A DNA stretch of 64,000 bases from Hymenobacter sp. BT559 (GCF_017571525.1 NZ_JAGETY010000017.1:1-64000); one strand, 5' to 3'; positions 8,880-17,174 are shown, counted from the stretch's first letter. Notes: generated by a model from the letters alone, not told the origin. Numbers and translations: made by a program.

Positions 8880-9760
8880 AAATGGGCCGGATAATACACC
8901 TGCCACTGGGCATCGTACGCCGGATTGACTAATTCGTGCGCCAGGTAGAAGTCCAGGGTTGCGGGCTGAAACTTGCGCACGAGTTGCAGCTGCGAGGCTT
9001 TGTAGGCTCCTGCCCGCTCCAGGTAGAGTCCCACCGCTTGGTGATACGGGTATCGGTAGTTGAGCTTGGTAAGCAGCCCGAGTAGGCGATTAATAGAAAC
9101 ACGGCCCGCGGCCAGTCGGTAGGCCTCCTGCACCTGGTAGATGCCCCCGGCATATTCAGGCCGCACCGTCACATCCAGCAGTGTCCGCTCCAGCCCTGTC
9201 AGGCTTACCCGGCCCGCCGCAAAGTGGTCCTGTGTAACGACACCGAGTTGCCCCGTGAATTTGCCATGCAACTGCACAAAGGCATAGTCGCCGTAGTGCG
9301 CGCTGGGTAGCGTGAGCTTCGCGGGACGGGCATAGGCCGCTGTCAATTCGGTCTGGGTTAGGGCAGGGAGCGAAGCCGGCTGCCGGGCACTCTGCTCCTG
9401 ATTGACAAAAATCTGCTTGGGAATCTGTTCGGTTAGCCCATGTAGATAAAGCGCGGTATAGTGCGAGAGGTAAGCGCGTGGCACCAAATGACTGCCCAAT
9501 TCAAAGGCGGTCACTTCGCCCCAGGTGTAATAGGTTTTGGGCTGACCACTTGCCTGGATAACTACCGGCCGCAAGGGGGTGGAATCCAGCATCAGGTCGA
9601 GAAAATCCTGCACCCGAGTGCCGGCTGCCAAGCGCCAGCCCTGCCGCTGTTGGGCTAACAGCTGCTCTAATTCCCTTTCCCGATATACCCGCTGTTCCCG
9701 CTGGCTGAAAAAGGCGACAATATCCTTCTTCGCAATTTGAAAGCGCGTTTTATTGGCCAT
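8876..9760 (-). CDS. AbiEi-like antitoxin and transcriptional regulator
   Basis: A 294-aa protein resembling AbiEi-family antitoxins. The N-terminal part (about 1-80) looks like a winged-helix DNA-binding domain, followed by the AbiEi core with YLSHYTALYLHGLTEQIP and RTLLDVTVRPEYAGG. Known AbiEi proteins repress their own operon by binding inverted repeats and block the AbiEii toxin. Here a 28-bp palindrome overlaps the predicted transcription start of this gene, fitting autoregulation. Unusually, it faces the toxin gene tail to tail with a 4-bp overlap rather than preceding it in an operon. Confidence 0.8.
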   Translation of the reverse strand: MANKTRFQIAKKDIVAFFSQREQRVYRERELEQLLAQQRQGWRLAAGTRVQDFLDLMLDSTPLRPVVIQASGQPKTYYTWGEVTAFELGSHLVPRAYLSHYTALYLHGLTEQIPKQIFVNQEQSARQPASLPALTQTELTAAYARPAKLTLPSAHYGDYAFVQLHGKFTGQLGVVTQDHFAAGRVSLTGLERTLLDVTVRPEYAGGIYQVQEAYRLAAGRVSINRLLGLLTKLNYRYPYHQAVGLYLERAGAYKASQLQLVRKFQPATLDFYLAHELVNPAYDAQWQVYYPAHF

Positions 9761-9776
9761 TTGGAAAGTATTCGCT

Positions 9777-9804
9777 GTGCTTAAGGTACTAGTACCTTAA
9801 GCAC
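9777..9804. promoter_or_regulatory. 28-bp palindromic operator upstream of the antitoxin
   Basis: A perfect 28-bp palindrome with core GGTACTAGTACC. It covers the predicted transcription start of the AbiEi-like gene and ends 16 bp before its ATG. A protein bound here would block transcription, so it is a strong candidate autoregulatory operator. Confidence 0.7.
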
Positions 9805-9809
9805 TCAGG

Positions 9810-9841
9810 CAAAGTTACACGCTATTTTTGATAAAGTCAAG
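9810..9841 (-). promoter_or_regulatory. Promoter of the AbiEi-like antitoxin
   Basis: On the minus strand, a perfect -7 box TAACTTTG (9810-9817) follows a -33 box CTTG (9838-9841, one mismatch from TTTG) with a 20-bp spacer. This is a close match to the Bacteroidetes primary-sigma consensus. The predicted start near 9803 lies inside the palindrome at 9777-9804. Confidence 0.65.
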
Positions 9842-9895
9842 CACAAATAAGATAAAAAAGAAGTTTTTATTGCGACAAGTTCGGATTTATTTCGT

Positions 9896-9925
9896 ACCTT
9901 AGCAGGTACTAGTACCTGCTAAGGT
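9896..9925. promoter_or_regulatory. Second, 30-bp palindrome sharing the same core
   Basis: A perfect 30-bp palindrome with the same 12-bp core, GGTACTAGTACC, as the one at 9777-9804. The two centres are exactly 120 bp apart. The arms outside the core differ, so this is not a simple recent duplication. It is probably a second binding site for the same dimeric regulator, allowing looping or control of a rightward transcript. Confidence 0.6.
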
Positions 9926-10344
9926 CACATTTAAACTGATTATAGGGGCTATAATACTTGGTTAAGTACTTGATCATAAAGCTTTATCGCATGCTCCACA
10001 CCGGCGCGGTGACGGTAATCAGGTTACGAACGTCCTGCTCGTGGGTATGCAGGGGCATCGGATTTGCCATTGCGCACGGTTAGGTAGTGCCTGCTCGGAC
10101 TGGCCAGGCTTCTAGCGGTGCATTGCCAGCGCCGTGCAGCAGCTGCACGAAGGCCGCAAATAGGCCGGCATAGTTGCCCGGTTAGTTACGGGTTGCCCGG
10201 GGCCTGGCCTCAGCGAACTCCCGGCGTGGAAGCCGACACTTGCTATAATGCCCCAGCGAGCCCAAAACCTTACTTCCAGGCCTAAAACAGCTATATAAGT
10301 TCGCTGCAAATCCTTAGCTTTGTGCCCTCACCTGGCTTCTGAGC
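9926..10344. other. Gene-poor stretch downstream of the AbiE operators
   Basis: No convincing gene is visible. The strand carries one perfect TAnnTTTG box, TAGCTTTG at 10315-10322, which could start a rightward transcript towards the small reading frames at 10345 and 10633. No good -33 box is found at the proper distance. Confidence 0.4.
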
Positions 10345-10488
10345 ATGCTCGCCTCGCAACACCTGCGCTTTACTAACTGCCTCCTGACTTCGGTGTCCTT
10401 AACGGACCGGCCCAAGCCGAGCGCAGTTACCCGCCGGTCCCTGCCCATCCGGCAACGCCCTGCCTTATACGTAGGCGCTGAGCGCTAA
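10345..10488 (+). CDS. Possible 47-aa small protein
   Basis: A short frame (MLASQHLRFTN..., ending VGAER) 23 bp downstream of a TAGCTTTG box. It is basic and Pro/Arg-rich, with no recognisable domain. In GC-rich DNA such frames arise by chance, so support is weak. It is listed because it is the only start-to-stop frame positioned behind the candidate promoter and before the next gene. Confidence 0.2.
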   Translation: MLASQHLRFTNCLLTSVSLTDRPKPSAVTRRSLPIRQRPALYVGAER

Positions 10489-10632
10489 ACACCTTTTTTC
10501 GTAGCCTTCTCACTTGCCCGTGAGGGCCCTGCTGCCCGCATCCTGCCGGCAGTGATTTGGCTATGGGGTCTTCCGCCGCCCGGCCCCGGAGCGCCCCGGC
10601 GTTTCGTATTCACTCCGCTCAAGTTAACTACT

Positions 10633-10908
10633 ATGCCCGCGAGTCCATATTGCCGGTTTTCCAGTCTATGCCCTATCGTGCAAGCGCTGGTGATCCGGCT
10701 CATCCAAGAAGAATTCACCCCCCTCCTATCTCTTTCCACCAAAGCCTCCGAGTCTGACTGGTCCCGGGCCATTGCCCTGGTGGACCCGACGCTGCTGTAC
10801 TGCACTGCTGAGGAGCCCACCATCCGGATTTGCCCGGAATTCTATCAGCTTCTGCGCGAGTGCCTGCAACGGGAGCTAACCAAGCCCGCGCAGCAGAACT
10901 CCTACTAA
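10633..10908 (+). CDS. Hypothetical 91-aa protein
   Basis: The frame begins MPASPYCRFSSL at 10633 and ends just before a strong terminator hairpin. A longer in-frame extension to 10552 uses GTG and is not favoured. The sequence looks like a mostly helical soluble protein, with VIRLIQEEFTPLL and FYQLLRECLQREL segments. No known domain is recognised. The terminator 3 bp after its stop and protein-like composition support a real gene. It faces the end of the conjugation operon. Confidence 0.5.
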   Translation: MPASPYCRFSSLCPIVQALVIRLIQEEFTPLLSLSTKASESDWSRAIALVDPTLLYCTAEEPTIRICPEFYQLLRECLQRELTKPAQQNSY

Positions 10909-10910
10909 CA

Positions 10911-10941
10911 AAGGCCGCCCAGATTGCTGGGCGGCCTTTTT
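10911..10941. terminator. Bidirectional intrinsic terminator
   Basis: A 10-bp perfect GC-rich stem (GGCCGCCCAG, loop ATTG, CTGGGCGGCC) is followed by five Ts on the plus strand and by TTT on the minus strand. It lies between the convergent 91-aa gene and the end of the leftward conjugation operon, and probably ends both transcripts. Confidence 0.85.
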
Positions 10942-10966
10942 ACTGGAACAACAGCAGAAATAACCC

Positions 10967-11335
10967 CTAGAATTGACTGGCCTGCATGACCAGCTCATCG
11001 TAAGCGCGCAGCTCCTGGCGGAACAGCGCGTGCGCTTCGGCGGTCGCAAACCAGAAGAAGTGGCTTTTCGTCCCGCCCGGCGCTACCAGGCGAATGACCG
11101 CCACGGAGTAGCCGAACGCAACGAAAAGGCGCTGCATCAGGGGCACGTGCCGCTGCCGGTCGTCCTTTTTGATTTCCACCAGCCGGGCGTAGTTAAAGCG
11201 GTGCGCGGCTGCCCAGGGCTTCATCTGCCCGTGGGCCAGCCGGTTGAGCCGGTAGCGGACGAAGCGCAGGGCCGTGGGGTAGTTAACGACGAGGGCCGGG
11301 TCCGGAAAGCCGGCGGCAGCCGAAGGGATGTCCAT
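10967..11335 (-). CDS. Small helix-turn-helix protein, paralogue of the 22650 gene
   Basis: A 122-aa protein with YPTALRFVRYRLNRLAHGQM followed by a Cro/XRE-like helical region (RFNYARLVEIKKDD...PLMQRLFVAFGY). The same order is found in the protein at 22650-23033 (LRYVQYRLKAIAQGDL, LTYTNVVNLKN, RLVQRVLRALGV), so the two are diverged paralogues. This copy is the last gene of the leftward conjugation operon and the other is transcribed divergently from the operon's head. A role in regulating transfer genes is inferred from position. The HTH assignment rests on pattern, not on a domain search. Confidence 0.65.
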   Translation of the reverse strand: MDIPSAAAGFPDPALVVNYPTALRFVRYRLNRLAHGQMKPWAAAHRFNYARLVEIKKDDRQRHVPLMQRLFVAFGYSVAVIRLVAPGGTKSHFFWFATAEAHALFRQELRAYDELVMQASQF

Positions 11336-11362
11336 ATGGGAAGTAAGCGACTGATTTCTTTC

Positions 11363-11758
11363 CTACTGCCCAATCACGTACACCGGGACCGCCGGCGCAT
11401 TTGCGCTCCGGCTCGTCTCCTTCTTCACTGCCCGGCCGTCGAGCAGGATGGACGCGGTGATTTCGGCCGCGGCCTCGCCCCCGTCGAGGCTAGCCAGCAA
11501 GCTCAGCTGGTCTCCTGGCTTCCTGGGATATTTGAAGTGGTAGGTGGCTGGCAATGGCACGTGGTTAAGCGCGGTAGTGCCGCCGCTCTCGTTGTCGTAG
11601 CTGAGGTAGTCGGACTCCGGGGCGGTGGTGGAAGTAACCCGGTCTTCCAGCTGGTATTCCTTCGGGCCGGAGGGAGCGGCGTTTTCTTTAGAGCAACTGG
11701 CGGTGGTGAGCGTGGCGCAGCTCAGCAGCAGAGATGCAAGTTGGGGCATTCGTTTCAT
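11363..11758 (-). CDS. Lipoprotein with MmpS-like beta-sandwich domain
   Basis: A 131-aa exported protein. The signal peptide ends in TTASCSK, giving a lipobox Cys near residue 22. The mature part has YLSYDNESGGTTALNHVPLP, then ITASILLDGRAVKKE. This order (Y-x-N-E-x-G, V-P-L-P, I-L-x-D-G-x-x-V) resembles the MmpS/transport-accessory fold described in actinobacteria. The assignment is tentative and from memory of the pattern. It sits near the end of the conjugation operon, after the TraO-like gene, so it may be an envelope accessory of the transfer channel. Confidence 0.6.
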   Translation of the reverse strand: MKRMPQLASLLLSCATLTTASCSKENAAPSGPKEYQLEDRVTSTTAPESDYLSYDNESGGTTALNHVPLPATYHFKYPRKPGDQLSLLASLDGGEAAAEITASILLDGRAVKKETSRSANAPAVPVYVIGQ

Positions 11759-11774
11759 CGGTCAGAAAGAGGGA

Positions 11775-12314
11775 TTAGCGAAAATGGTACCGCAGGCCTA
11801 TGCCGGCGTGGCCGAGCCACTGCTCAATAAGCGGATTGTTAAACAGGTAGCCCTTGGTGGCGGTAGCCACGAGGGAAAGCCGGTTGCCCAGGAAGAAATC
11901 CGCTTCCAAGCCCGCTTGCGGGCCGTAGGTAAAGCGCTGCGGCGTCTGAGCGCCGGCGGCCTGCTCTCCGGTGCCGTTTAGGTTGGTATGTTCGTAGCCA
12001 GCCCCGCCCCCAAGCAGCAGGTGCACGTAGGCCACCTCGCCCACGCGCAGCAGCTGCGGGGCCAGCAGCACCCGGCCAGCGTAGCGCTCGTATTGGCCCC
12101 GACCCGCCAGGGTTCCGGTTTCGCGCAGCCCGCTCCCGCGCAAAGCCAGCCGGTTGGTTAGCAGGGAGGTGTAGCTGGCTTCGTAGTAGGTACCGGTTTC
12201 GCTGCGGCCAACGTGGGCGCCCCAGGCGGCCATGTGTTTTACGTGGCGCTGGGCCAGCGCCGGCGCCGCGCCGGCCCCATCCAGCAACAGGGCCACGAGC
12301 AAGAGCTTTTTCAT
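11775..12314 (-). CDS. traO: Conjugal transfer protein TraO-like, outer-membrane barrel
   Basis: A 179-aa protein with a signal peptide ending in APALAQR, then amphipathic beta strands and a terminal aromatic segment (GIGLRYHFR), typical of a small outer-membrane barrel. Features such as GGGAGYEHTN, YGPQAGLEADFFLGNRLSLV and HAGIGLRYHF match the TraO family of Bacteroidetes conjugative transposons. It follows the VirB5-like gene in the leftward transfer operon. TraO proteins are required for transfer in Bacteroides CTnDOT-like elements, but their exact role is unknown. Confidence 0.72.
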   Translation of the reverse strand: MKKLLLVALLLDGAGAAPALAQRHVKHMAAWGAHVGRSETGTYYEASYTSLLTNRLALRGSGLRETGTLAGRGQYERYAGRVLLAPQLLRVGEVAYVHLLLGGGAGYEHTNLNGTGEQAAGAQTPQRFTYGPQAGLEADFFLGNRLSLVATATKGYLFNNPLIEQWLGHAGIGLRYHFR

Positions 12315-12341
12315 ATAGAGGATTGTTAATAAGGGCGGGTG

Positions 12342-13229
12342 TTAATGAGGGCGGGCACGGTCCATGCGCAGCAGGGATTGTTTGAGCAGCAAGTCCGCGT
12401 ACACGGACTGCGCGGCCTGGTGCGAGGGGCTCGGCAGGGAGGCCTCGCTGAGGAGCCGGTCGGCTTCGAGGCGCAGCTGCATGGCCTTAATCAGGTTGTC
12501 ATTGGTGGTGTTGAGCGCCGCAATCCGCTCGCCTTCCGTCATGGCGTAGCGGCCCGGATTCTTCAGCGTGGCGTTGAGCTCGATGCTCTGCTGGGTCATT
12601 TCGTCGGCAATCTTGTAGTAGCCGAAAGCCGTGTCAATCTTGCGCTTGGTGGCCAGCTCCTCGAAGGCAAACGTGGAGACGGCGGCTTCTTCGCGCTTGC
12701 CCTGGTACTCCTGCGGCGTCAGGCGGGTGTTGCCGGCCGTGGCCCCCGTCCCGAACTGCGAAAACACGTCGTACACTGTGTTCAGGTCCTGGCTGGGGTT
12801 GGTGAGCTGCAGGGCCTGGCGCAGGCGGGCAGCCTTGGGAAACACGGGCAGGTACTGGTTGCCCGGGCCCCGGCCCGACATGGCCAGCGCCCGGGTAAAC
12901 AGCTCCTGTGGGTTAGAAAGCCGCAAATCCTGAATGCTTTGCACCTTGCGCAGGTCGGCCTGAATCTGGCGCTGCAGCTCCAGCCCCTGGGAGGTGAGGT
13001 CTTTGACCTGGCCGGTGATGTCCTTGGTGACGCCGGCAATCTGCCGGGCATCGGCCACGACCTGGTAGTTCTGCACGGTTTCGGCCCACTCGCCGAGCTG
13101 CTTGGCAAACTGGCCGATGTGGACGCCCATGTGCAGCGGGTCATTCACCACAAATTGGGCAGCGGCTTTATCGGCGGGGGCCAGCACCAGGGCCAGGGCC
13201 AGTAGGGCGGGCAACAGAAGCTTTTTCAT
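12342..13229 (-). CDS. VirB5/TrbJ-like exported conjugation protein
   Basis: A 295-aa protein with a cleavable signal peptide (ends ADKAAAQF), followed by largely helical, Gln-rich sequence: FAKQLGEWAETVQNYQVV, then VKDLTSQGLELQRQIQADL, and a C-terminal helix ending SLLRMDRARPH. The NxxQ-rich coiled-coil start and length fit the VirB5/TrbJ group of minor pilus proteins. It lies between TraM (VirB10) and TraO. In Bacteroides elements this slot is usually held by other genes, so the label is by structure and context, not a clear family match. Confidence 0.6.
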   Translation of the reverse strand: MKKLLLPALLALALVLAPADKAAAQFVVNDPLHMGVHIGQFAKQLGEWAETVQNYQVVADARQIAGVTKDITGQVKDLTSQGLELQRQIQADLRKVQSIQDLRLSNPQELFTRALAMSGRGPGNQYLPVFPKAARLRQALQLTNPSQDLNTVYDVFSQFGTGATAGNTRLTPQEYQGKREEAAVSTFAFEELATKRKIDTAFGYYKIADEMTQQSIELNATLKNPGRYAMTEGERIAALNTTNDNLIKAMQLRLEADRLLSEASLPSPSHQAAQSVYADLLLKQSLLRMDRARPH

Positions 13230-13256
13230 CGTCTTAACCTGTAGCGTGAAAGAGAA

Positions 13257-14672
13257 TTACTTGCCAAGGGAGGACTCCGCGCCCATTTGGCCGGCTGCCG
13301 CAGTAGTAATCAGGATAGGGTAGCCGTCGGGCAGCAGCACGTCGCGCAGCTTGGTGTGGGTGCGGGGGCGTGCGAGCAGGCTGGCCCCAATCCGGCCGGC
13401 CACGCCGGTCACCGAGTTGGCGGCCGAGGCCGAGCGGTCAATGGCCGTGCTCAGCTCGCGGGTGGTTTGCAGCTGCAGGTCATTGCCGGCCAGCGCCGCA
13501 TCCCTGGCCACCCGCTTTTCCGGGTCAATGGCAATGCCCGGCAGGTAGTTGAAGTCGTAGATGCTGGCCTCCACCCGGGTCGGCCCGAGGCGGCTGACCG
13601 TGAACTGCACGCTGTTGGGTCCCACGCTGGCCACGCCCGCGAATACCAGGTTTTTGGGGAAGGTCACGCCGCTCACCACCGCATCTTCCAGCAGGCGCAG
13701 CAGCACGACCGAGCCGGTGCGCACCTTCTGCTCGCCGTTGATGACGCCCTTAAAAAACACATCGGGCACGAGCTGCTCCCGCGGGCCTCCCTGGGCCATT
13801 AAGCGCGAGGAGTTGCCCACTTTGACGGTGTTAAAGCCATCCTGGGTGGGCCCCGGGCTCGGGGCATTCGCGTGGTCGGCCAGCAGCTGCGCCGTCCGCT
13901 GCGGGTCCCGGTACCGCTTGCCCGTCATGCGCTCGTAGGCCTCGCGGGTGGCGGGGGGCGAGTTGGCCAGCATCTGGTTAACGTCGGGGTCTGTTTCAAA
14001 AGGAGTGCCGTCGGTGTCCCGGGCCGGCAGTAGGCGTTTGCCCGAGCGTCCTCTCCGCCGGCGGTCGCCCCGTGTAGCATCATTACCAGCGTTCCCCGAC
14101 GCGAGGCGATGGCGGGGCACCACCAGGGTTTGGGCGTGGTAGGAGCCGGTGGCGGGGTCCTGCAGCGTGGTTTCAATGGTGTCCACGTCGGCCGCTGCCC
14201 GCCGCGCCGCTTCCGCCCGCCGGGCGGCCGTGAGGGCCGCGGCCTGGGCCCGGCGGCGCTGGCGCAGGGCCCGGCCGGTGGTGTCCACGGCAAACACGTC
14301 GGCCACGTCGGCCTCGGTGGGCGCGGCCGGGGCCTGGTTGGCGTCCAGCTCCGCGCGGCGCTGGGCTTCCAGGTTGGCCGAGGGCGAGGCCGCCGGGGTG
14401 GGCGGGGCCGTTTCCACGGACCGAATTTCCGGCTCGATGTTGGCCGAGGCAGCGGCCACGGGCTCCTGCGCCTGCTGGGCGGCCTGCTGGGCCGATTTCA
14501 GCCACATAAACAGGCCCCCGACGATGAGCAAAACCAGCACGCCGGCGAAGGCCATCCAGTTGGTGCGCAGCAGTTCCGCCGGGGTGCGCTTTGGCGAAGC
14601 AGAGTGTGGCGTTTCGGAGTCCGGGCGGGTGGGCCGCTCGTCGGCGGCAGTGGGTGAGGTGAGGGGTTCCAT
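13257..14672 (-). CDS. traM: Conjugative transposon protein TraM (VirB10-like)
   Basis: A 471-aa inner-membrane-anchored scaffold of the transfer channel. One membrane segment lies near residues 40-58, after a Pro-rich cytoplasmic N terminus. A long Ala/Glu/Arg/Pro-rich periplasmic linker follows. The C-terminal third has the TraM core: VFFKGVINGEQKVRTGSVVL, RLLEDAVVSGVTFPKNLVFA and VEASIYDFNYLPGIAI. In the VirB system the equivalent spans inner and outer membranes. Here it follows TraN (VirB9), the reverse of the TraM-TraN order usual in Bacteroides elements. Confidence 0.88.
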   Translation of the reverse strand: MEPLTSPTAADERPTRPDSETPHSASPKRTPAELLRTNWMAFAGVLVLLIVGGLFMWLKSAQQAAQQAQEPVAAASANIEPEIRSVETAPPTPAASPSANLEAQRRAELDANQAPAAPTEADVADVFAVDTTGRALRQRRRAQAAALTAARRAEAARRAAADVDTIETTLQDPATGSYHAQTLVVPRHRLASGNAGNDATRGDRRRRGRSGKRLLPARDTDGTPFETDPDVNQMLANSPPATREAYERMTGKRYRDPQRTAQLLADHANAPSPGPTQDGFNTVKVGNSSRLMAQGGPREQLVPDVFFKGVINGEQKVRTGSVVLLRLLEDAVVSGVTFPKNLVFAGVASVGPNSVQFTVSRLGPTRVEASIYDFNYLPGIAIDPEKRVARDAALAGNDLQLQTTRELSTAIDRSASAANSVTGVAGRIGASLLARPRTHTKLRDVLLPDGYPILITTAAAGQMGAESSLGK

Positions 14673-14703
14673 AGGCTGGAGAAGTGGTTAGAGGAGCCTG
14701 GCA

Positions 14704-15621
14704 TTAAATGGTCGTGGCGCGGTTGATGACCCGCGAGGGCACTGGCAGCACCAGCACCCGCGCGCCGTTCAGCTCCCGCAGGGTGACTTCCAGGTAGCCG
14801 TGCTCGGTGGCCGCGTACAAGGGGATGGCGTAGGTCAGGTAGCCCGTGGTGCGGCCGGCGATAATCTGGTTGGGTGCCCCACCCGAGGGGGCCAGCGGCC
14901 GGCGGGCCTCGTTTTTCTTGCGCGCCAGAAACTTATGCTGCGCGTTTTCCACCAGCTGGAAATCGGTGAAGTCGACGTTGTAGTCGATGTTGGTCTTGTT
15001 GATGACCTTGAAGCGCAGGTAGGTGAAATCCTTGTCGTTGCGCACGTTGGCCAATGAAAGCACCAGGTCGTTGTCAACTACGGCCACGGCCTGGTGCTCT
15101 TCCCTGGCTTTGCGCAGCTGACTGAGCTTGCCTTCGACCGCGGTTTTCTTGGCTTCCTCCTTGTCCAGCGCCAGCTCATTTTCCGGCGCTGCGCCAGCGG
15201 AGCTGGTGCCGGCTACCCCGAGCGATTCGTCCCGCTGAAAGTCGTAGAGCTGGAGCACCGGGCGGTTGACGAACACGAGCCGGCCCATCCAGTACCTGGA
15301 GCCGTAGCGAATCAGCAGGGGGGTCGGCGGTGCGTTTTTGCGCCGGGCGCGCACGAACACGGCATTGCCCTCGATTTTGACCAGGAAATTGTTGGCCATG
15401 CCCACGTCGACCAGCGATACCGGACCCCCGAACACGAGGTAAGTCGTGGAGCTATCGGATACGGCCACGTCCAGCAGGCTTTTGGTTGCCTGCACGGCCG
15501 ACGAGGCCGGGCGCTGCACGCGGGCCGGCAGCGTGGTTTGCGCCGATACGGGCGCGGGAGTGAGCAACGTCAGGAAGTAAACCAGCAGGGCCGGCAGGGA
15601 GAAGTTACGCATGATGAGCAA
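14704..15621 (-). CDS. traN: Conjugative transposon protein TraN (VirB9-like)
   Basis: A 305-aa periplasmic/outer-membrane component of the secretion channel. A signal peptide ends at PAPVSAQ. The N-terminal half contains STTYLVFGGPVSLVDVG and NFLVKIEGNAVFVRA, a conserved TraN/VirB9 start. The C-terminal half has FTYLRFKVINKTNIDYNVDF and RTTGYLTYAIPL, matching the TraN beta-sandwich. Starts at 15621 (MLIMRNF) or 15612 (MRNF) are both possible; the second gives a more regular signal peptide. It sits between TraK and TraM. Confidence 0.88.
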   Translation of the reverse strand: MLIMRNFSLPALLVYFLTLLTPAPVSAQTTLPARVQRPASSAVQATKSLLDVAVSDSSTTYLVFGGPVSLVDVGMANNFLVKIEGNAVFVRARRKNAPPTPLLIRYGSRYWMGRLVFVNRPVLQLYDFQRDESLGVAGTSSAGAAPENELALDKEEAKKTAVEGKLSQLRKAREEHQAVAVVDNDLVLSLANVRNDKDFTYLRFKVINKTNIDYNVDFTDFQLVENAQHKFLARKKNEARRPLAPSGGAPNQIIAGRTTGYLTYAIPLYAATEHGYLEVTLRELNGARVLVLPVPSRVINRATTI

Positions 15622-15647
15622 GGGGTTTAGAAGGTTAGCTTGGCAGA

Positions 15648-16424
15648 TTAGCGGGGCCGGGGAGTGGGTGAGGACGCTGGCGCGGGCGCTGCCGGGACTG
15701 ATTGCGCGGGAGCGGTGAGGGGCGCCGGGCCGGGAGCTGCACCGGTTGCGCCGCGCTGCGCTTCCTGCAGGCGGCGCTGGCGGTCCACTTCCTGGGCGGC
15801 CAGGGCTTCGGCCTCTTCCCGCGACACGGCGGGGCTGTAGGGGATATAGTCGAAGTTGGTAATCAGCAGCCCGTAGGGGTTCTGGTCCGAGCGGTTCGTT
15901 TCTTCGAGGTTAAACCTGGCGGCCAGCGGCAGGGGCTCCTTCTGCTGGCCCCCGATGAAGATGCGCTGCTTGATGTAGACCTGGCCCGACCAGGGGCGGC
16001 GGCTCAGGTCCACGAGCACGCTATCCACCGTGACCACGTTGCGGGCGTCGTAGCGCTCGTAGTTCTGCAGCACCTGCCCGCGTGTGAAGCCCTCGTAGAT
16101 GCGCCGGCCCCCGCGCCCCTCAATCAGGGGCAGGGCCGCGTCCAGATTGGCCTTGTAGGTGTACTGGTCGTGGCCGAACATGGTCTGCATGAAGTTGCGG
16201 ACCAGGTTGCGGGCTTCGTAGGGCGTATGGGCATCGCCCGCGGCCGAGAGAGCGGCCACCGAGCCGGTTTGCGAAACGACGTACACGCGCCGGCCGCTGT
16301 TCTCGTAGGCGCGGTACACCAGCAGGCCCGAGCCAAGCGCGATGAGCAGCAGGGCGGCCAGGCTGCCCATGGCCAGGTTGCGCATGGTCGAGAAGGAAGT
16401 GCTTAAGTCTTGGGCGGAATCCAT
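15648..16424 (-). CDS. traK: Conjugative transposon protein TraK (VirB8-like)
   Basis: A 258-aa bitopic inner-membrane protein. A short cytoplasmic tail is followed by a membrane helix (about 18-36) and a periplasmic NTF2-like VirB8 domain with YEARNLVRNFMQTMFGHD, YERYDARNVVTVDSV and PYGLLITNFDYIPYSP. These are TraK hallmarks. The C terminus is Ala/Pro-rich (about 40 residues), longer than typical. VirB8 proteins nucleate the channel by contacting VirB9 and VirB10, both encoded directly downstream. Confidence 0.88.
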   Translation of the reverse strand: MDSAQDLSTSFSTMRNLAMGSLAALLLIALGSGLLVYRAYENSGRRVYVVSQTGSVAALSAAGDAHTPYEARNLVRNFMQTMFGHDQYTYKANLDAALPLIEGRGGRRIYEGFTRGQVLQNYERYDARNVVTVDSVLVDLSRRPWSGQVYIKQRIFIGGQQKEPLPLAARFNLEETNRSDQNPYGLLITNFDYIPYSPAVSREEAEALAAQEVDRQRRLQEAQRGATGAAPGPAPLTAPAQSVPAAPAPASSPTPRPR

Positions 16425-16507
16425 GGAAATAGGGAGGTGATAGGCTGGTTGTAAGGTCTGGGGAGGAAGGGTGAAGCATTCTTTCCCTACCGCCCAAAAG
16501 GCAGTGC

Positions 16508-17143
16508 CTACTGCCGGGGGAAAGGCAGGGCCAGGTGCCGCAGCTCGTTGGTGAAAGCGTCGCCCTTGTGGTTGTAAGGGTACACGATGAGGGCCGGCCG
16601 CTGCTGGCTGGTGCCCGCGTAGGCGTAGAGCGTCCCGTGTACGGTAACGGACTGCTGGGGCTTGATTTGAGAGGAGGTGAACCCGCTAGTATCGGGCAGG
16701 TAGCTGCTGGCCGCGGAGTAGATGCTGGCCACGGTATCTCGCCCGTTTGGCGTGTAAAGCGTCAGCACGGACATTTTCTGCTCATCGGGGCCTTGCGTAA
16801 TGGGTTGCCAGCGGAGCACGGCCTCGTAGGATAGGCGGTAGCCCGGCACCACTGGTTTCGCCTGACGCAACGCGGTCCAGCTGGCCGGCTGCCGCACGGA
16901 AAGGGACTCTGCCTTCAGCACCTTGGCGGAGACCAGCTGCAGGTAGCTTTGCCCGTGCGCGGACGTGGGCAGCTGCAGTTCCACGGCTGGGCGAATGTCC
17001 ACCCCGGCCAGGGAAGGCGAAGCAGCGGAAGCAGCAGATGCTGGCGGTGCGCCGGGCGAGTTCGCCTTCGTGGCAGTCGGCGCGGAGTTGCAGCCGGTGA
17101 CCAACAGGAAGGCCAGGCAGCCGAGACCGGGTAGGTTTTTCAT
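16508..17143 (-). CDS. Lipoprotein of the transfer operon, unknown family
   Basis: A 211-aa protein with a lipoprotein signal (FLLVTGCNSA, Cys near residue 18), an Ala/Ser/Pro linker and a predicted beta-rich domain (VDIRPAVELQLP, RLSYEAVLRWQPI, SVTVHGTLYAYAG). No family is recognised. It lies between TraJ (VirB6) and TraK (VirB8) in an otherwise continuous transfer operon, where a VirB7-like outer-membrane lipoprotein would be plausible, although it is much longer than classic VirB7. That role is inference from position and lipidation only. Confidence 0.65.
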   Translation of the reverse strand: MKNLPGLGCLAFLLVTGCNSAPTATKANSPGAPPASAASAASPSLAGVDIRPAVELQLPTSAHGQSYLQLVSAKVLKAESLSVRQPASWTALRQAKPVVPGYRLSYEAVLRWQPITQGPDEQKMSVLTLYTPNGRDTVASIYSAASSYLPDTSGFTSSQIKPQQSVTVHGTLYAYAGTSQQRPALIVYPYNHKGDAFTNELRHLALPFPRQ

Positions 17144-17174
17144 AAGTAAGGAAGTGGGAAGAAGTCGGAGGAAA

